A DNA stretch of 64,000 nt, from NCBI RefSeq assembly GCF_965277665.1, contig NZ_OZ255835.1, forward strand, positions 1,612,001 through 1,676,000, given 5' to 3'. How positions within the stretch are numbered: the first letter of the stretch is position 1; each line of letters opens with the position of its first letter. A model generated the notes under the pieces. The model did not search any database and had not been told where the DNA came from. It was given only the letters and a program-made list of their open reading frames with translations. Positions 34,539 through 44,127 of this stretch are shown piece after piece. Both the position numbers and the translations under genes were made by a program. The stretch comes from Lichenicoccus sp965277665. Lineage in GTDB: Bacteria; Pseudomonadota; Alphaproteobacteria; Acetobacterales; Acetobacteraceae.

Positions 34539-37028
34539 TCAGATCGGGCAGGCGCCGCTGGCGCATTGCAGATGCGCCCAGTCCACCACCTCCTGCGCCG
34601 CCTCGTCATGGATCGCGTCGGCGATGGCGGCGAAGCGCGCGGCCGAGACCTCCTCCTCGGGCAGGTATTCGTAGCCGAGCTCGCTGTCGGGGCGACTCGG
34701 CAGCACCGAACAGCAGCGCACCAGCGGCTGCTCGCGAGCGACGATCTCGCGGAACGCGGCAAGGTCGATGCGGTCCGTATAGATCTTGAGCGTGTAGGAA
34801 ACCTGGTTGCCCTGAACAGGCCCGATCCAGTGCCGCTCCAGGAGCCGCAGCCACTGGTACTGCTCCTGCGGCGAGGCTTCCGGCGCGGTGACCAGCGTAT
34901 CGCCGAGCCCGAGGCGCTGGATCAGCGACACGGTCGGAAAGCCGACGATGCTCATGCCCGGAAACGAGCGCAGCGTACGGACCGGATAGCCGCGCCGCTC
35001 GTATTCCGGCAGCAGCGGGTCGGTGCCATCGAGCCAGCCGCCGGCGCCCTCTGCGCTCGCATCGCGGGTGCCCCGGAACTGCACCCAGCGCAGATACTGC
35101 CGCCGCGCCGGCAGGTGCGCGCCCTCGGTCAGGCCGAACAGCTTCGACGTGGTGCCGGCCGGCTTCACCGTGGTCACCGTGACCGGACGCGCGGTGCCGA
35201 GCTCCGCGGCATAGGCGTTGGCCTCGGCCTTGGCGATTGCCGACAGCGTGGCCAGCATGCGCCAGAACGGCGCCGCCCGGTCCTCGTCCAGCAGGTCGCG
35301 GAAGCCCAGGCCGAAACGCACCCAGGCCCACTCGTGCAGGCCGGTGGGACCGATGCCGATGCGGTTGGTGCGCGCCACCTCCTCCGCATAGAGCGCATCC
35401 ATGCGGTTGGCCCGCAGCAGGAAGCGCACGCCGAGCCGCACCGAGTCCGCGACCCGCTCGTCCCAAAGCGCCGCGACCTCGGCCGCGGGCGCGCCGGGTG
35501 CGATGTCGCCGAGCCCGACCGGACAGGCCAGCAGCGGCGCGAAGTCGGCGATCACGCAATAGCCGCCGGTGACGTGCAGGGTGATCTCGCCGCACGGATT
35601 GGTGGTGACCGGGAAGCGCGAGCGGCTGGCCCGCGCCGACAGCTCGGCGAGCAGGTCCGCCGCCGCATCCGCCTGGTAGCGGATCGAGCTGAAGTCGCGC
35701 CCGTCGGCATGCACCGGCTTGTCCCAGGCGGTGCCGGTGCGATGGTCCTCCAGCAGGTCGCCGTTGATGAAGCCGGGCTCGCCGTTGACATAGGCGCAGC
35801 GCGTCACCTCGGCGAACACCGCGCCGGCGTGCTCGGCAAGTGCGCTGTCCTGGGCGCTGTCCTGCGCATCTGGCGCGGTCGGCTCGAGCAACGACCAGAA
35901 GGTGCGGTCCACCATCACCGAGTGGTTCGCGGTCCATAATCCGCCATCGGATTTCGAGCGCACGAAGCGCAGCACCCCGGCATCCCGCCAGGACTTGGTG
36001 GCCATGCGCGCGGCCCGGCGCGCGCCGCCGACCTGCACCTCGACGGAGAGATAATGATCGACCAGCAGCGCCTGCTCCCACGGCTCTAGTATGGGCTCGG
36101 GCTGCAGCCCAGCCTGGCCGGCCGCTTGCGTCCTGCGGCGGGAGGGCTCGATGACGTGGCGGCGTATGTTCATCAGGCCGCGCAGCAGCGAGATCGGGCC
36201 GGACGCCGGACGTCCCTGCATGCCGGCGATCGGACTGCCGGCACGTCGGATGATCGACAGATCGAGCAGCAGCGTCCGGTCCGCCTCACCGCGGAATGCC
36301 ATTGCCTCGAGGATCTCGACCGCCTTCGCCCACCCTTCGCGGCTGTCGGCGATGACGTGCCGCACCGCATCCGAGGGCGCTTGCGCAAGGTCGGTCAGCA
36401 GGCAGGAGGCCAGCACGTCCTGCACCAGGGCCTCGGCCACGGCGTCGAAGGCCGCGAGGCCCATGCCCCAGGGCAGCAGCTGCATCTCGACGCCGAAGCG
36501 GTGCAGCCCGGCGCGTCCGCGCGGAAAGTCCGGATGGTCGGGCGAGAGATGCAGCAGGAGCGTCGGCGCCTGCGCCCAGTCGACCGCGCACAGCTCGTCG
36601 TCATAGGCGCGTCCGACACCCGAACCGTTCAGCAGCAGATAGAACTTGGCAAACGAGGTGATCGCCGTGGCGCAGTTGGTGAACACCTCCATGTTGCGCG
36701 TCGGCTGCTGCGCGTCGCCATGCTGCAGGTGGCGGCCCGACGTCAGCAATGCGCCGGTGGCGATGGCATTGCGCAGCTGCGCCTGTTCGGACGCACCGAC
36801 ATGGTCCACCAGCGCGACATTGCCCGCGGCCACGCGGTCGGCGACACGGCCGAAGCTGTCCGCATCCTCCGGCCGGAACACCGTGCGACGGCCGACGGCC
36901 TCGCCCATGCCGCGATCGAGCGCCCGGCCCTGCAGCGGTGCCACGCCGAACGCACCATCCAGCCGGGACAGCGACAGGTCGGGCCGGTCAGCCGCCGGAT
37001 GCAGTCGGGTCGCAAGATGTCCGTCCAT
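34539..37028 (-). CDS. nrdJ: Class II (adenosylcobalamin-dependent) ribonucleotide reductase
   Basis: An 829-residue reductase that makes deoxynucleotides with a B12-derived radical, so it needs no oxygen. The core motif N477-P-C479-G-E481 is the finger loop with the substrate-radical Cys and its Asn/Glu partners. 'LLTSGRHLQHG', 'NCATAITSFAKFYLLLNGSGVGR' (C119 region) and 'GLWTANHSVMVD' are further family features. The C-terminus C822-ASGA-C827-PI is the redox-active Cys pair. ATG 37028 has TTGGAG eight bases upstream. Two NrdR-type boxes sit in front of it, and no cobalamin riboswitch was seen. The monomeric, single-chain layout resembles triphosphate or diphosphate class II enzymes of alphaproteobacteria. 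Confidence 0.92.
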   Translation of the reverse strand: MDGHLATRLHPAADRPDLSLSRLDGAFGVAPLQGRALDRGMGEAVGRRTVFRPEDADSFGRVADRVAAGNVALVDHVGASEQAQLRNAIATGALLTSGRHLQHGDAQQPTRNMEVFTNCATAITSFAKFYLLLNGSGVGRAYDDELCAVDWAQAPTLLLHLSPDHPDFPRGRAGLHRFGVEMQLLPWGMGLAAFDAVAEALVQDVLASCLLTDLAQAPSDAVRHVIADSREGWAKAVEILEAMAFRGEADRTLLLDLSIIRRAGSPIAGMQGRPASGPISLLRGLMNIRRHVIEPSRRRTQAAGQAGLQPEPILEPWEQALLVDHYLSVEVQVGGARRAARMATKSWRDAGVLRFVRSKSDGGLWTANHSVMVDRTFWSLLEPTAPDAQDSAQDSALAEHAGAVFAEVTRCAYVNGEPGFINGDLLEDHRTGTAWDKPVHADGRDFSSIRYQADAAADLLAELSARASRSRFPVTTNPCGEITLHVTGGYCVIADFAPLLACPVGLGDIAPGAPAAEVAALWDERVADSVRLGVRFLLRANRMDALYAEEVARTNRIGIGPTGLHEWAWVRFGLGFRDLLDEDRAAPFWRMLATLSAIAKAEANAYAAELGTARPVTVTTVKPAGTTSKLFGLTEGAHLPARRQYLRWVQFRGTRDASAEGAGGWLDGTDPLLPEYERRGYPVRTLRSFPGMSIVGFPTVSLIQRLGLGDTLVTAPEASPQEQYQWLRLLERHWIGPVQGNQVSYTLKIYTDRIDLAAFREIVAREQPLVRCCSVLPSRPDSELGYEYLPEEEVSAARFAAIADAIHDEAAQEVVDWAHLQCASGACPI

Positions 37029-37081
37029 GCAGGCACTCCAAGGATCCACGGTCAGCCGCCCCGACTCGCTGGCGGGACCAG

Positions 37082-37122
37082 CTATATATAGGTAGCCTGG
37101 CTGCACTTCGCACCATATCTGG
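37082..37122 (-). promoter_or_regulatory. Two NrdR-type boxes upstream of nrdJ
   Basis: Box 1, CTATATATAG (37082-37091), is an exact match to the NrdR core CwATATATwG. Box 2, CCATATCTGG (37113-37122), matches 7 of 10. Their starts are 31 bp apart, three helical turns, which is the arrangement known for NrdR-regulated ribonucleotide reductase genes. They lie 54 and 85 bp upstream of the nrdJ ATG. NrdR represses these genes when (d)ATP levels are high; its gene is not in this window. Confidence 0.72.
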
Positions 37123-37464
37123 TCAAGCGATGGGTTTTACACCTTGAGGTTGTGGGGGCCTGCCGCGACATGGCGGTGCGCCTGCCCGGCGCCGGAATGT
37201 CGCGGGCCGCGCGCAATCCAGATTATGACCTTCCCGCACGGTTGGGAGATCGGGGCATCCAAAGTGACATGCGGGGTTGCCTCGCCGCCGCGTTCATCGC
37301 GACCTTCCGGCTGTCGACGACGCCATCGAGGCCGAGCGCGCGGCTGCCCGCCCCACACCGGAGCCAGCTTCCGCCGGGCGCTGGCCGACGCGCCGCAGAA
37401 CCTGGAGGCCGGCTTCGCGCTGGCCCGGCTGCATCTCGCCAGCGATCCCGCTTCGGCCCTGGCT

Positions 37465-37930
37465 GCGCAGCGGCGGCCTGACCGGCAAGACCTACGTCGT
37501 CATGTCCTCGGTGAACTTCGTGCCGATCGACCCTGCCTGCGTGGGATCACCGGCATCGCCATGCAGCAAGACACCGCAGCTGGTCTGGAGCGTCGCCTAT
37601 GCCGGGCACGGCCTTGGCAACTTCCTGCCGGTCACCCGAAGCTGCAGTCCGGCCCCCATCGCGGTTGCCTCCGCGAACAGTGCGGCCGCCAGCCTGATCT
37701 CGCTGCCGGTGCTGGGCATCGCGACATCCACGCCGATCCTGGTCGTCGATGTCGACTACCAGTTCACGCCAATGTTCTTCGGTGTCGCATCCGGTCCGTT
37801 CGACTTCTGGGCCTCCGGGTACTGGCCGATCCGCAGCGCCGCTCCGGGTTCGGCCGACACCGACCAGTACACCCGGTACGATATCGCCAACCAGGCCGGC
37901 GGCGCGGGCAAATGCGCCGGCTACAACTGA
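37465..37930 (+). pseudogene. TadE-like pilus-assembly gene remnant (5' end missing)
   Basis: The C-terminal half of a TadE-type pseudopilin-like protein is readable: 'GKTYVVMSSVNFVPIDP', then 'TPILVVDVDYQFTPMF' and 'FWASGYWPIRSAAP'. The normal N-terminal membrane anchor is absent. Upstream, at 37360-37476 in another frame, is an unrelated TPR-like fragment ('RALADAPQNLEAGFALARLH'), which suggests a deletion junction. The stop overlaps the ATG of the tadG remnant (TGATG), the coupling expected of intact tadE-tadG pairs. The family call is from pattern, with moderate confidence. Confidence 0.6.
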
Positions 37931-39346
37931 TGGCTTGGCAGGACCGCGGCAGCGTCGCCGTCATCGCAGCCCTTGCCCTGCCGCCGATCGCCATGATCGT
38001 CGGGCTCGCCATCGACTACAGCATCTACAGCCAGACCCGCGCGCAGGCCGATCTTGCCGTCGATGCTAGCGCGATGCAGGCGGTGCGCGCAGCGGCCTCG
38101 GCCTATGGCGGCGGCAATGTCTCGACGGCGGCGCTGCAGCAGGCGGGAGGCCTGGTTCGCAGCACAGCTCGGAATCCCCGTGCATGGCAGCGCATCGGCG
38201 ACGGTCACGGTGACCTACAATCCCTCGCCGAGCAGCTTCACCGCGCTTGCGACCTATGCCGGAACGGTCACCGTGCCGTTCCTCGGACCGTTGAACCTCG
38301 GCACCTGGCCGATCAGTGGCACCGCGACCGCGGTGATCTCGAACTCCTATGTCGAGGTCCTGATGCTGCTCGACACCTCGTCCTCGATGCTGATCGGCGC
38401 GACCACCACCGATATTGTGGGGCTCGAACGAGCGACGCCATGCAGCACGCAGAGTGCCAACGAGGCGCAACCGATGTCGGCCTATGCCTAGTCGAACGGC
38501 GTCTGCGATCCGGCCTATACCGGGGCGGCCTGCATCGAGCCTGCCAGCTTCGTCGGGATCTCCAGGACCAATCCCGCGATCTGCTCCAATGGCAGCGTGC
38601 CGAACGCACCGTGCGCGTTCGCCTGTCACAACGATGCCAGCAAACCCAGCAACGACTATTACGGCCTGGCGCGTTCGCTCAAGCCGGCCATCACGTTGCG
38701 GCTGGATGTGGTCCAGCAGGCTGCCGCCCAGGTGGTGACGACGTTGCAGACCAGGCAGCAGGCGCCGGGACAGTTCCTGGTCGGCATCTACCAGTTCAAC
38801 AGCACGATGCAGCCGCTCTATCCGGCAGCAGGATCCGGGGAAGCCGGCAACGATCTCGCGACGGCGCTGACAGCGGTGCAGAACGTGCCGCCCAATCTCG
38901 CGCCGAATGGTGGCAACACCGACTTTCCCTCGGCAGCAAGCGCGCTCAATGCCGACGTCGCCGCAGCCGGTGACGGCACCACCGCCGCCACCGCGCGCAA
39001 GAACCTGTTCATCGTGACCGACGGGATGGAGGATACGCCCGGCAGCAGGGTCATGGGCCCGATGACGAGTGCCGGCAACGAGCAGGTCTGCACGCAGTTT
39101 TGGAACAAGGGCTTCAACGTCTTCGTTCCATACACTCCATATTTGCCGCTGCCGAACCCGTTCTATCTCTCCAATGATAAGCAGTATGTGGAGCCGCCTG
39201 CTTCCAGCAAGGAGCTCGCGGCGCTGCAGGCCTGTGCGCCCTATCCTGCCAACGTCTTCCAGGCGAGCGACCCCGTGGCGATTCTGGCCGCGATGCAGAC
39301 GATGCTGTCACAGGCGCTCAACAGCCCGGCCCGGGTCGCAGACTGA
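37930..39346 (+). pseudogene. TadG-like vWA-domain pilus gene, frameshifted and with in-frame amber codon
   Basis: TadG-type proteins have an N-terminal anchor and a von Willebrand A domain. Here the anchor 'RGSVAVIAALALPPIAMIVG' starts in one frame. One extra G in the GG run at 38149-38150 shifts the frame; removing it restores 'AGAWFAAQLGIPV'. The vWA domain follows with MIDAS-like 'LLDTSSSM' and later 'LFIVTDGMEDTPG'. A TAG at 38489-38491 interrupts the restored frame (a single C-to-T change from CAG would explain it). The sequence downstream is intact to 39346. Two independent lesions plus the truncated partner gene indicate a dead locus. It is possible that one lesion is a sequencing error. 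Confidence 0.82.
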
Positions 39347-39473
39347 TCGGGATGTTTCGGTAGCAGAATGGCGTGGGTCCTGCTAGGGTCTGGTGTCGTG
39401 GTTGTATTCGCAGGCCCGGCCGCCCTCGTGCGGCGAGGCCGCGCGCTGGCCGCTCGCGTCCCAGGGGCTTAGC

Positions 39474-41258
39474 ATGACGACCACATGGACCGGCAACACG
39501 ACCGGAACCAACTACTGGGATCTCGCGGGCAACTGGTCGACGGGCGTCGTGCCGGGCGCCGGCAGCAATCTCTCCATCCTGGGAACGGGACCGTTCTCGG
39601 TGGTGATCACCAACACCGACCGGGCCTATGCGATCAACAGCCTCAGCCTTGGCGGGACGGGCAGCAGCCCGACGCTGCAGGTCCTGGGCCGGCTCAGCGT
39701 CACCAACGGCATCACCGCGGCCGGCGGCAGTGCGCTCGATATCGGCACCACCGGTAGCGTCAGCGCCTCGTCGCTGGATCTCACCGGGGTGACGGTCATC
39801 GACCAGGGGCTGCTGACGATTAGCGGAACCGCCAGTGGCAGCGGCACGGTCGACGTTGAGGGCGGCAGCCTGTTCATCAACACCATCTCCGGCATCAACA
39901 CCTACGACCTGACCGGCTCCGCCAACATGACCATCACCGACAGCGCCGGCGGATCCGGCGCGATCGTCTTCGGTGACACCAGCCCGATCTCGCTCAACCT
40001 GAACGTGGCCGGCACTGCCTTCGGCGCATCGATCACCGGGTTCGGGGCGGCCGACACCATCGATATCGGGTCGCTCGCCTGGACCCGCGGCGAGACCGTC
40101 AGCGTCAACGGCACGGCGCTGACGATCAGCAGCGGCGGCAAGACGGTCTTCACCTTCAACGACTTCAACAGCCCCGGCAAAGTTCGCGTCGAAAGCGATG
40201 GTAACGGCGGCACCGAGCTCTACACCTGCTTTCTCGCCGGCACGCGCATCCTGACCGACCAGGGCGAGGTGGCGGTCGAGGAGCTCGCTGTTCGCGACAT
40301 GGTCGCGACCCTGACCGGCGGCCGCATCGTGTATCGGCCGATCCGGTGGATCGGCAGCCGGACCCTGGACAGATCGGCGATACGGCGCACCGGCGCCCAC
40401 CCGGTCCGCTTCCGCGCCGGCGCGTTGTCGGACGGCGTGCCGCACCGCGACCTGCTGGTCACCCCCGAGCATTGCATCCTGGTCGATGGCGGTCTGGTGC
40501 CGGCCCGCATGCTGGTCAACGGCCGCAGCATCTTCGTCGACCACTCGGTCGGCGCGTTCAGCTTCCACCACGTCGAACTCGAGCAGCATGGCATCCTGAT
40601 CGCCGAGGGCCTGACCACCGAGAGCTACCTGGACACCGGCAACCGCTGCATCTTCGCACCTGCGGCTGCAGCCGACGTGGTGCCGCTCGCGGATCTGGTC
40701 CAGAGCCACGACCAGAGCACAAGGCGGCATCAGTCCTGCGCGCCGGTGCAGACAAGCCGGGCCGCCGTCGAGCCGCTCTGGCAACGCCTGGATGGACGCG
40801 CCGCCGCGCGCGGGTGGCCGGACCAGCGCCCGGTGCTCGAACTGACCGGCGATCCGCGGCTGCGGCTGCGGCTGGAAGGCGGCCGGCAGATCGCGGCACT
40901 CTGGAACGATGGCGGTCGCCACATCTTCCACATCCCGGTCGGCGCCCGGCCAGTCCAGCTGCTGTCGCGCGTCTCGATCCCGGCCATCAACATCGGCCCC
41001 TTCGTCGATGATCGCCGTGCGCTCGGCGTGCAGGTCAGCACCGTCGTGCACTGGAACGGCCTGCTCGATACGGTCATGCCGGCCGAGGCGATCCAGCTCG
41101 AAGGCTGGCACGCCGCCGAGGGCGGGCTACGCTGGACCGACGGCGCCGCGCGACTGGATCTGCCCGCGGCGAGCAGCGCCGACACCTTCGTCGAGGTGCG
41201 CGTGGTGAACACCCTGCCCTACCAGCAGCCGGTCGCCTTCAGCCGCCTGGCTGCCTGA
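39474..41258 (+). CDS. Hint-domain protein with beta-repeat passenger
   Basis: A 594-residue protein. Residues 1-245 are Gly/Thr/Ser/Asn-rich beta-repeat sequence starting 'TTTWTGNTTGTNYWDLAGNW', as in secreted or surface-exposed repeats. A Hint (hedgehog/intein) domain begins at C252 in 'YTCFLAGTRILTDQGEVAVEEL'-type sequence; the cysteine is the self-splicing nucleophile position. The block-B Thr-x-x-His is T330-P-E-H333. It continues to about residue 400 and is followed by about 190 residues of unknown type. No C-terminal extein is obvious, so autocleavage rather than splicing would be expected. ATG 39474 has AGGGG seven bases upstream. It stands alone downstream of the tad remnants. Confidence 0.85.
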   Translation: MTTTWTGNTTGTNYWDLAGNWSTGVVPGAGSNLSILGTGPFSVVITNTDRAYAINSLSLGGTGSSPTLQVLGRLSVTNGITAAGGSALDIGTTGSVSASSLDLTGVTVIDQGLLTISGTASGSGTVDVEGGSLFINTISGINTYDLTGSANMTITDSAGGSGAIVFGDTSPISLNLNVAGTAFGASITGFGAADTIDIGSLAWTRGETVSVNGTALTISSGGKTVFTFNDFNSPGKVRVESDGNGGTELYTCFLAGTRILTDQGEVAVEELAVRDMVATLTGGRIVYRPIRWIGSRTLDRSAIRRTGAHPVRFRAGALSDGVPHRDLLVTPEHCILVDGGLVPARMLVNGRSIFVDHSVGAFSFHHVELEQHGILIAEGLTTESYLDTGNRCIFAPAAAADVVPLADLVQSHDQSTRRHQSCAPVQTSRAAVEPLWQRLDGRAAARGWPDQRPVLELTGDPRLRLRLEGGRQIAALWNDGGRHIFHIPVGARPVQLLSRVSIPAINIGPFVDDRRALGVQVSTVVHWNGLLDTVMPAEAIQLEGWHAAEGGLRWTDGAARLDLPAASSADTFVEVRVVNTLPYQQPVAFSRLAA

Positions 41259-41340
41259 ACGAAGGCCAAGCCTGAACCAGGTGTAAGGTTCGCCGGCTGC
41301 CGGCGCCGCATCCGATGCGCTGCGTGCTCCGTAGCCGGGC

Positions 41341-41598
41341 ATGGCGACGCAGACCGGCACTCACATCGTCTCGACCACGAGGCAAGGGCGACAACTCTCC
41401 GAACGCATCCTCGGCGCAGCGCATCAGGCCTGCGAGCAGGGTGAACTCGACGTCGCGCAGCGACTGCTCGAACTGGCAGAGACCGTGCTCAGCAGCGACC
41501 AGACCGAGTCCACCGTGGCGCGCCGGCATCTCATGGAGGGCCTGGTCGTGACGCACCAGCGTCTGTGGAACCTGCGTCAGCCGCCCACGATACCCTGA
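41341..41598 (+). CDS. Small helical protein of unknown function
   Basis: An 85-residue protein rich in Glu, Gln and Leu. The central part 'AAHQACEQGELDVAQRLLEL' looks like a pair of helices, such as a lone TPR-like hairpin. I do not recognise the family. The codon pattern (G/C at third positions throughout) supports it as coding. It has no strong ribosome site and sits 82 bp after the Hint-domain gene on the same strand. Confidence 0.58.
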   Translation: MATQTGTHIVSTTRQGRQLSERILGAAHQACEQGELDVAQRLLELAETVLSSDQTESTVARRHLMEGLVVTHQRLWNLRQPPTIP

Positions 41599-41672
41599 AG
41601 CGAAGGTCAAAACGCGCACCAGCCAAGGTGCCGAGCCCGGCACCCCCCGACCCGCCCCTCAAAAAAAGATTG

Positions 41673-41717
41673 CAAAGGCAAGCCTTTGCTGGGGTCCAGG
41701 GGCGAAGCCCTTGGCCT
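41673..41717 (+). repeat. Dispersed double-hairpin repeat, copy C
   Basis: A 45-bp element, CAAAGGCAAGCCTTTG followed by CAGGGGCGAAGCCCTTGG. It differs from copy D (60129, opposite strand) at two positions. It lies between the convergent small-protein gene and the MFS gene, where it could act as a shared transcript end. Confidence 0.8.
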
Positions 41718-41747
41718 GCGTGCGTCCCATAGGGGATGGATCACGCT

Positions 41748-43175
41748 CTACGCCCCGGCCGGTGCCGGCCGGGTCATGATGCGCAGGCTGCTGACCAGGG
41801 CGGCGACCAGCGCGAAGCCGGCCGCGACCTCGACCGACAGCCGGGTTCCGGTGGAGGGCGCGAGTGCCAAGATCATCGCGACCAGGGCCGCGCCGCAGGT
41901 CTGTCCGAGCAGGCGGGCAGTCGACAGCATCCCGCTCGCACCCCCGGCGCGGTCGCGTGGGGCTGCCTGCAGGAGGGTCCGGTTGTTGGGCGACTGGAAC
42001 AGCCCGAAGCCGGCGCCGCACAGAGCCAGTCGCCAGGCCAGGGCGATATCGTGCGGATGGGCCGGCAGGCCGGCCAGCAGCAGCAGGCCGGCGGCGAGCG
42101 TCAGTAATCCGAGGCCGCCGAGCAGTCCGGCGGGGTAGCGCTCGGACAGCCGGCCGGCCAGTGGTGCCACCACCGCGAGGGTGAGCGGCCAAGGCGTGAG
42201 CAGCAGGCCGGTCTGCACCGCGGAGCGCCCGAGCGTGTCCTGGATGTAGAACGGCAGCGAGACGAAGGCGAGCATCTGCGCGGCGAACGAGGCGATCGAG
42301 GTCAGGATGGACAGCGCGAAGATCGGGATGCGCAGCAGGTCCACCGGCAGCAGCGGCGCCGGCCGCGCGAGCTGGCGGCGCACCAGCAGGGTGCCGCAGA
42401 TCGCGGTCAGGCCCAGCAGGGCGAGCACCGGCCGGATGTCGGCGGCATGGCCGACGCCGTCGATCGCCGCAATCAGCAGGCCGAAGGTGGCCGCACTCAG
42501 GGCGGCACTTGGCGCATCGAAGCGGCGGTCGGCGCGCGGGGTCGCCGGCAGGCTGCCGAGGGCCACCGCCAGCGCCAGGGCGCCGATCGGCAGGTTGATC
42601 GCAAACAGCCAGGGCCACGTCGCGACCGAGAGGATGGCGGCGGCGGCGGTCGGACCCGCGGCCGAGGAGATCGCCACCACCATGGTGTTGTAGCCGACCG
42701 CCCGGCCCAGCATCCGGTGCGGAAAGATGAAGCGGATCAGCGCGCCATTCACGCTCATCACCCCGGCGGCGCCGAAACCTTGCAGGACGCGCGCCAGCGC
42801 CAGGGTCAGCAGCGAGTGCGACAGCGCGCAGGCGAGCGAGGCTGCGACGAACAAGGCAAGGCCCGCGCGATAGATGCGCTGGTAGCCAAGGATCTCGCCG
42901 AGCGAGGCGAGCGGCAGCAGGCTGACCGTGATGGCGAGCTGATAGGCGTTGACCACCCAGATCGAGGCGGCCGGGCGCGCATGCAGGCCGGCGGCGATGG
43001 TGGGCAGCGCCACATTGGAGATCGACCCGTCGAGCACCGCCATGCTGACCGCGAGCCCGACCGTGAGCATCGCCCAGGCCCGGCGCGGGAAGCCGAGCCC
43101 GTCCTGGTTTTCGCCGGCCTCGCGCGCAACGGCTTCCGGCGGCGCCTCTGCGGGACGGCGTTCGCGCAGGCTCAT
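41748..43175 (-). CDS. MFS drug:H+ antiporter, DHA2-like
   Basis: A 475-residue polytopic protein with about 14 hydrophobic helices, the layout of the DHA2 (EmrB/QacA-like) family. Helix 1 carries the family signature region 'VSMAVLDGSISNVALPTIAAGL'-type sequence with the D in motif D1. 'VLQGFGAAGVMSVNGAL' is motif C-like, and 'LSERYPAGLLGGLG' is the motif A loop of the second half. It probably exports small toxic compounds using the proton gradient. It starts four bases after the stop of the YdcF-like gene, so the two form an operon. The substrate is unknown. Confidence 0.88.
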   Translation of the reverse strand: MSLRERRPAEAPPEAVAREAGENQDGLGFPRRAWAMLTVGLAVSMAVLDGSISNVALPTIAAGLHARPAASIWVVNAYQLAITVSLLPLASLGEILGYQRIYRAGLALFVAASLACALSHSLLTLALARVLQGFGAAGVMSVNGALIRFIFPHRMLGRAVGYNTMVVAISSAAGPTAAAAILSVATWPWLFAINLPIGALALAVALGSLPATPRADRRFDAPSAALSAATFGLLIAAIDGVGHAADIRPVLALLGLTAICGTLLVRRQLARPAPLLPVDLLRIPIFALSILTSIASFAAQMLAFVSLPFYIQDTLGRSAVQTGLLLTPWPLTLAVVAPLAGRLSERYPAGLLGGLGLLTLAAGLLLLAGLPAHPHDIALAWRLALCGAGFGLFQSPNNRTLLQAAPRDRAGGASGMLSTARLLGQTCGAALVAMILALAPSTGTRLSVEVAAGFALVAALVSSLRIMTRPAPAGA

Positions 43176-43179
43176 GGGA

Positions 43180-43977
43180 TCATCCCGCCGCCGGCCCGGG
43201 AACCGGCGCCGGAAACAGGGCGCTGCTGTGTCCTTCGAGCCGGTAGGCGACGAGGCCGATCCACTCGTGCACCGCCCAGTCGAGCGTCGCCAGCTTGCCG
43301 CCGAGCGATTGCGGCCAGGCCGCGATCCGGTCCCGCGACAGGTAGCCGACCGGCCACGGCAACACGCTCCAGCCGGCGCGGCGGAACACGCCCACGGCGC
43401 GCGGCATGTGGGCGGCGGAGGTGAGCAGCACCCAGCGCTCGCCGGGCCTGGGATGCACCAGGGCGGCGGTCATGACGGCGTTCTCCCAGGTGGTGCGGGA
43501 GCGGTTCTCGAAGGTGACGCGCTCGGGCGCCAGGCCGAGCTGGTCGAACATCTCGCGTGCATAGCGTGCCTCGTTGCTCACGCCCTGCACGATGCTGCCC
43601 GAGCCGCCGGTGAACACCAGCCGTGCCTTCGGGTAGCGGTTCGCCAGGATCACGAAGCTGGTGATCCGGTTGCCGGCGGAGGTCAGGACCGGGGTGCCGC
43701 GATCCAGGCTGGTCAGGTCGTCGATGCCGCCGCCAAGCACCACGATGCCGTCGATGGTCGGCGGCGGCCGCGCAACCTGCGGGAAGCGGTCCTCGAGCGG
43801 GCGGATCGCCCAGCCATCGACCGGCAGCAGCAGGCAGGCGGCGAGCCCCGCGGCGCCCAGCGCCGCAAGCACCCGCCCGGCGCGCCAGCGCCTGAGCAGC
43901 AGGCCGAGCACCACGCACTCGACCAGCAGCGCGGTCGGCAGCAGCGCCATGGTCAGCAGCTTGCCGGCAATGAACAT
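43180..43977 (-). CDS. YdcF/ElyC-like DUF218 membrane protein
   Basis: A 265-residue protein with two N-terminal membrane helices (about residues 5-28 and 35-52). A DUF218 domain follows with 'IDGIVVLGGGID', 'ARLVFTGGSGS', 'SRTTWENAVMTAALV' and 'WVLLTSAAHMPRA'. ElyC/SanA members of this family act in envelope biogenesis (undecaprenyl-phosphate metabolism, vancomycin resistance). Their biochemistry is unsettled. ATG 43977 gives the complete first helix. It is the promoter-proximal gene of a pair with the MFS transporter. Confidence 0.87.
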   Translation of the reverse strand: MFIAGKLLTMALLPTALLVECVVLGLLLRRWRAGRVLAALGAAGLAACLLLPVDGWAIRPLEDRFPQVARPPPTIDGIVVLGGGIDDLTSLDRGTPVLTSAGNRITSFVILANRYPKARLVFTGGSGSIVQGVSNEARYAREMFDQLGLAPERVTFENRSRTTWENAVMTAALVHPRPGERWVLLTSAAHMPRAVGVFRRAGWSVLPWPVGYLSRDRIAAWPQSLGGKLATLDWAVHEWIGLVAYRLEGHSSALFPAPVPGPAAG

Positions 43978-44127
43978 CGGGCACGCCTCGCACGCGATCA
44001 GGCGGCTATCGCTACGAGACCTTGGCCACCTCGGGCAACCGGGCGCCGGCGCTGCCTGGCGCTCGATGGCGCAGCGCGATCGGAACGTGCTCTACGAAGC
44101 CGACGCGTACCGCGCGGGAAGCGCCGG

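Noticed and set aside
37029..37140. Possible cobalamin riboswitch before the B12-dependent reductase.
   Set aside because: The leader is too short and has no B12-box-like segment; NrdR boxes explain the region.
37144..38973. A long plus-strand frame spanning the tad remnants.
   Set aside because: It is a composite of different frames; recognisable Tad protein sequence switches out of it at 38150.
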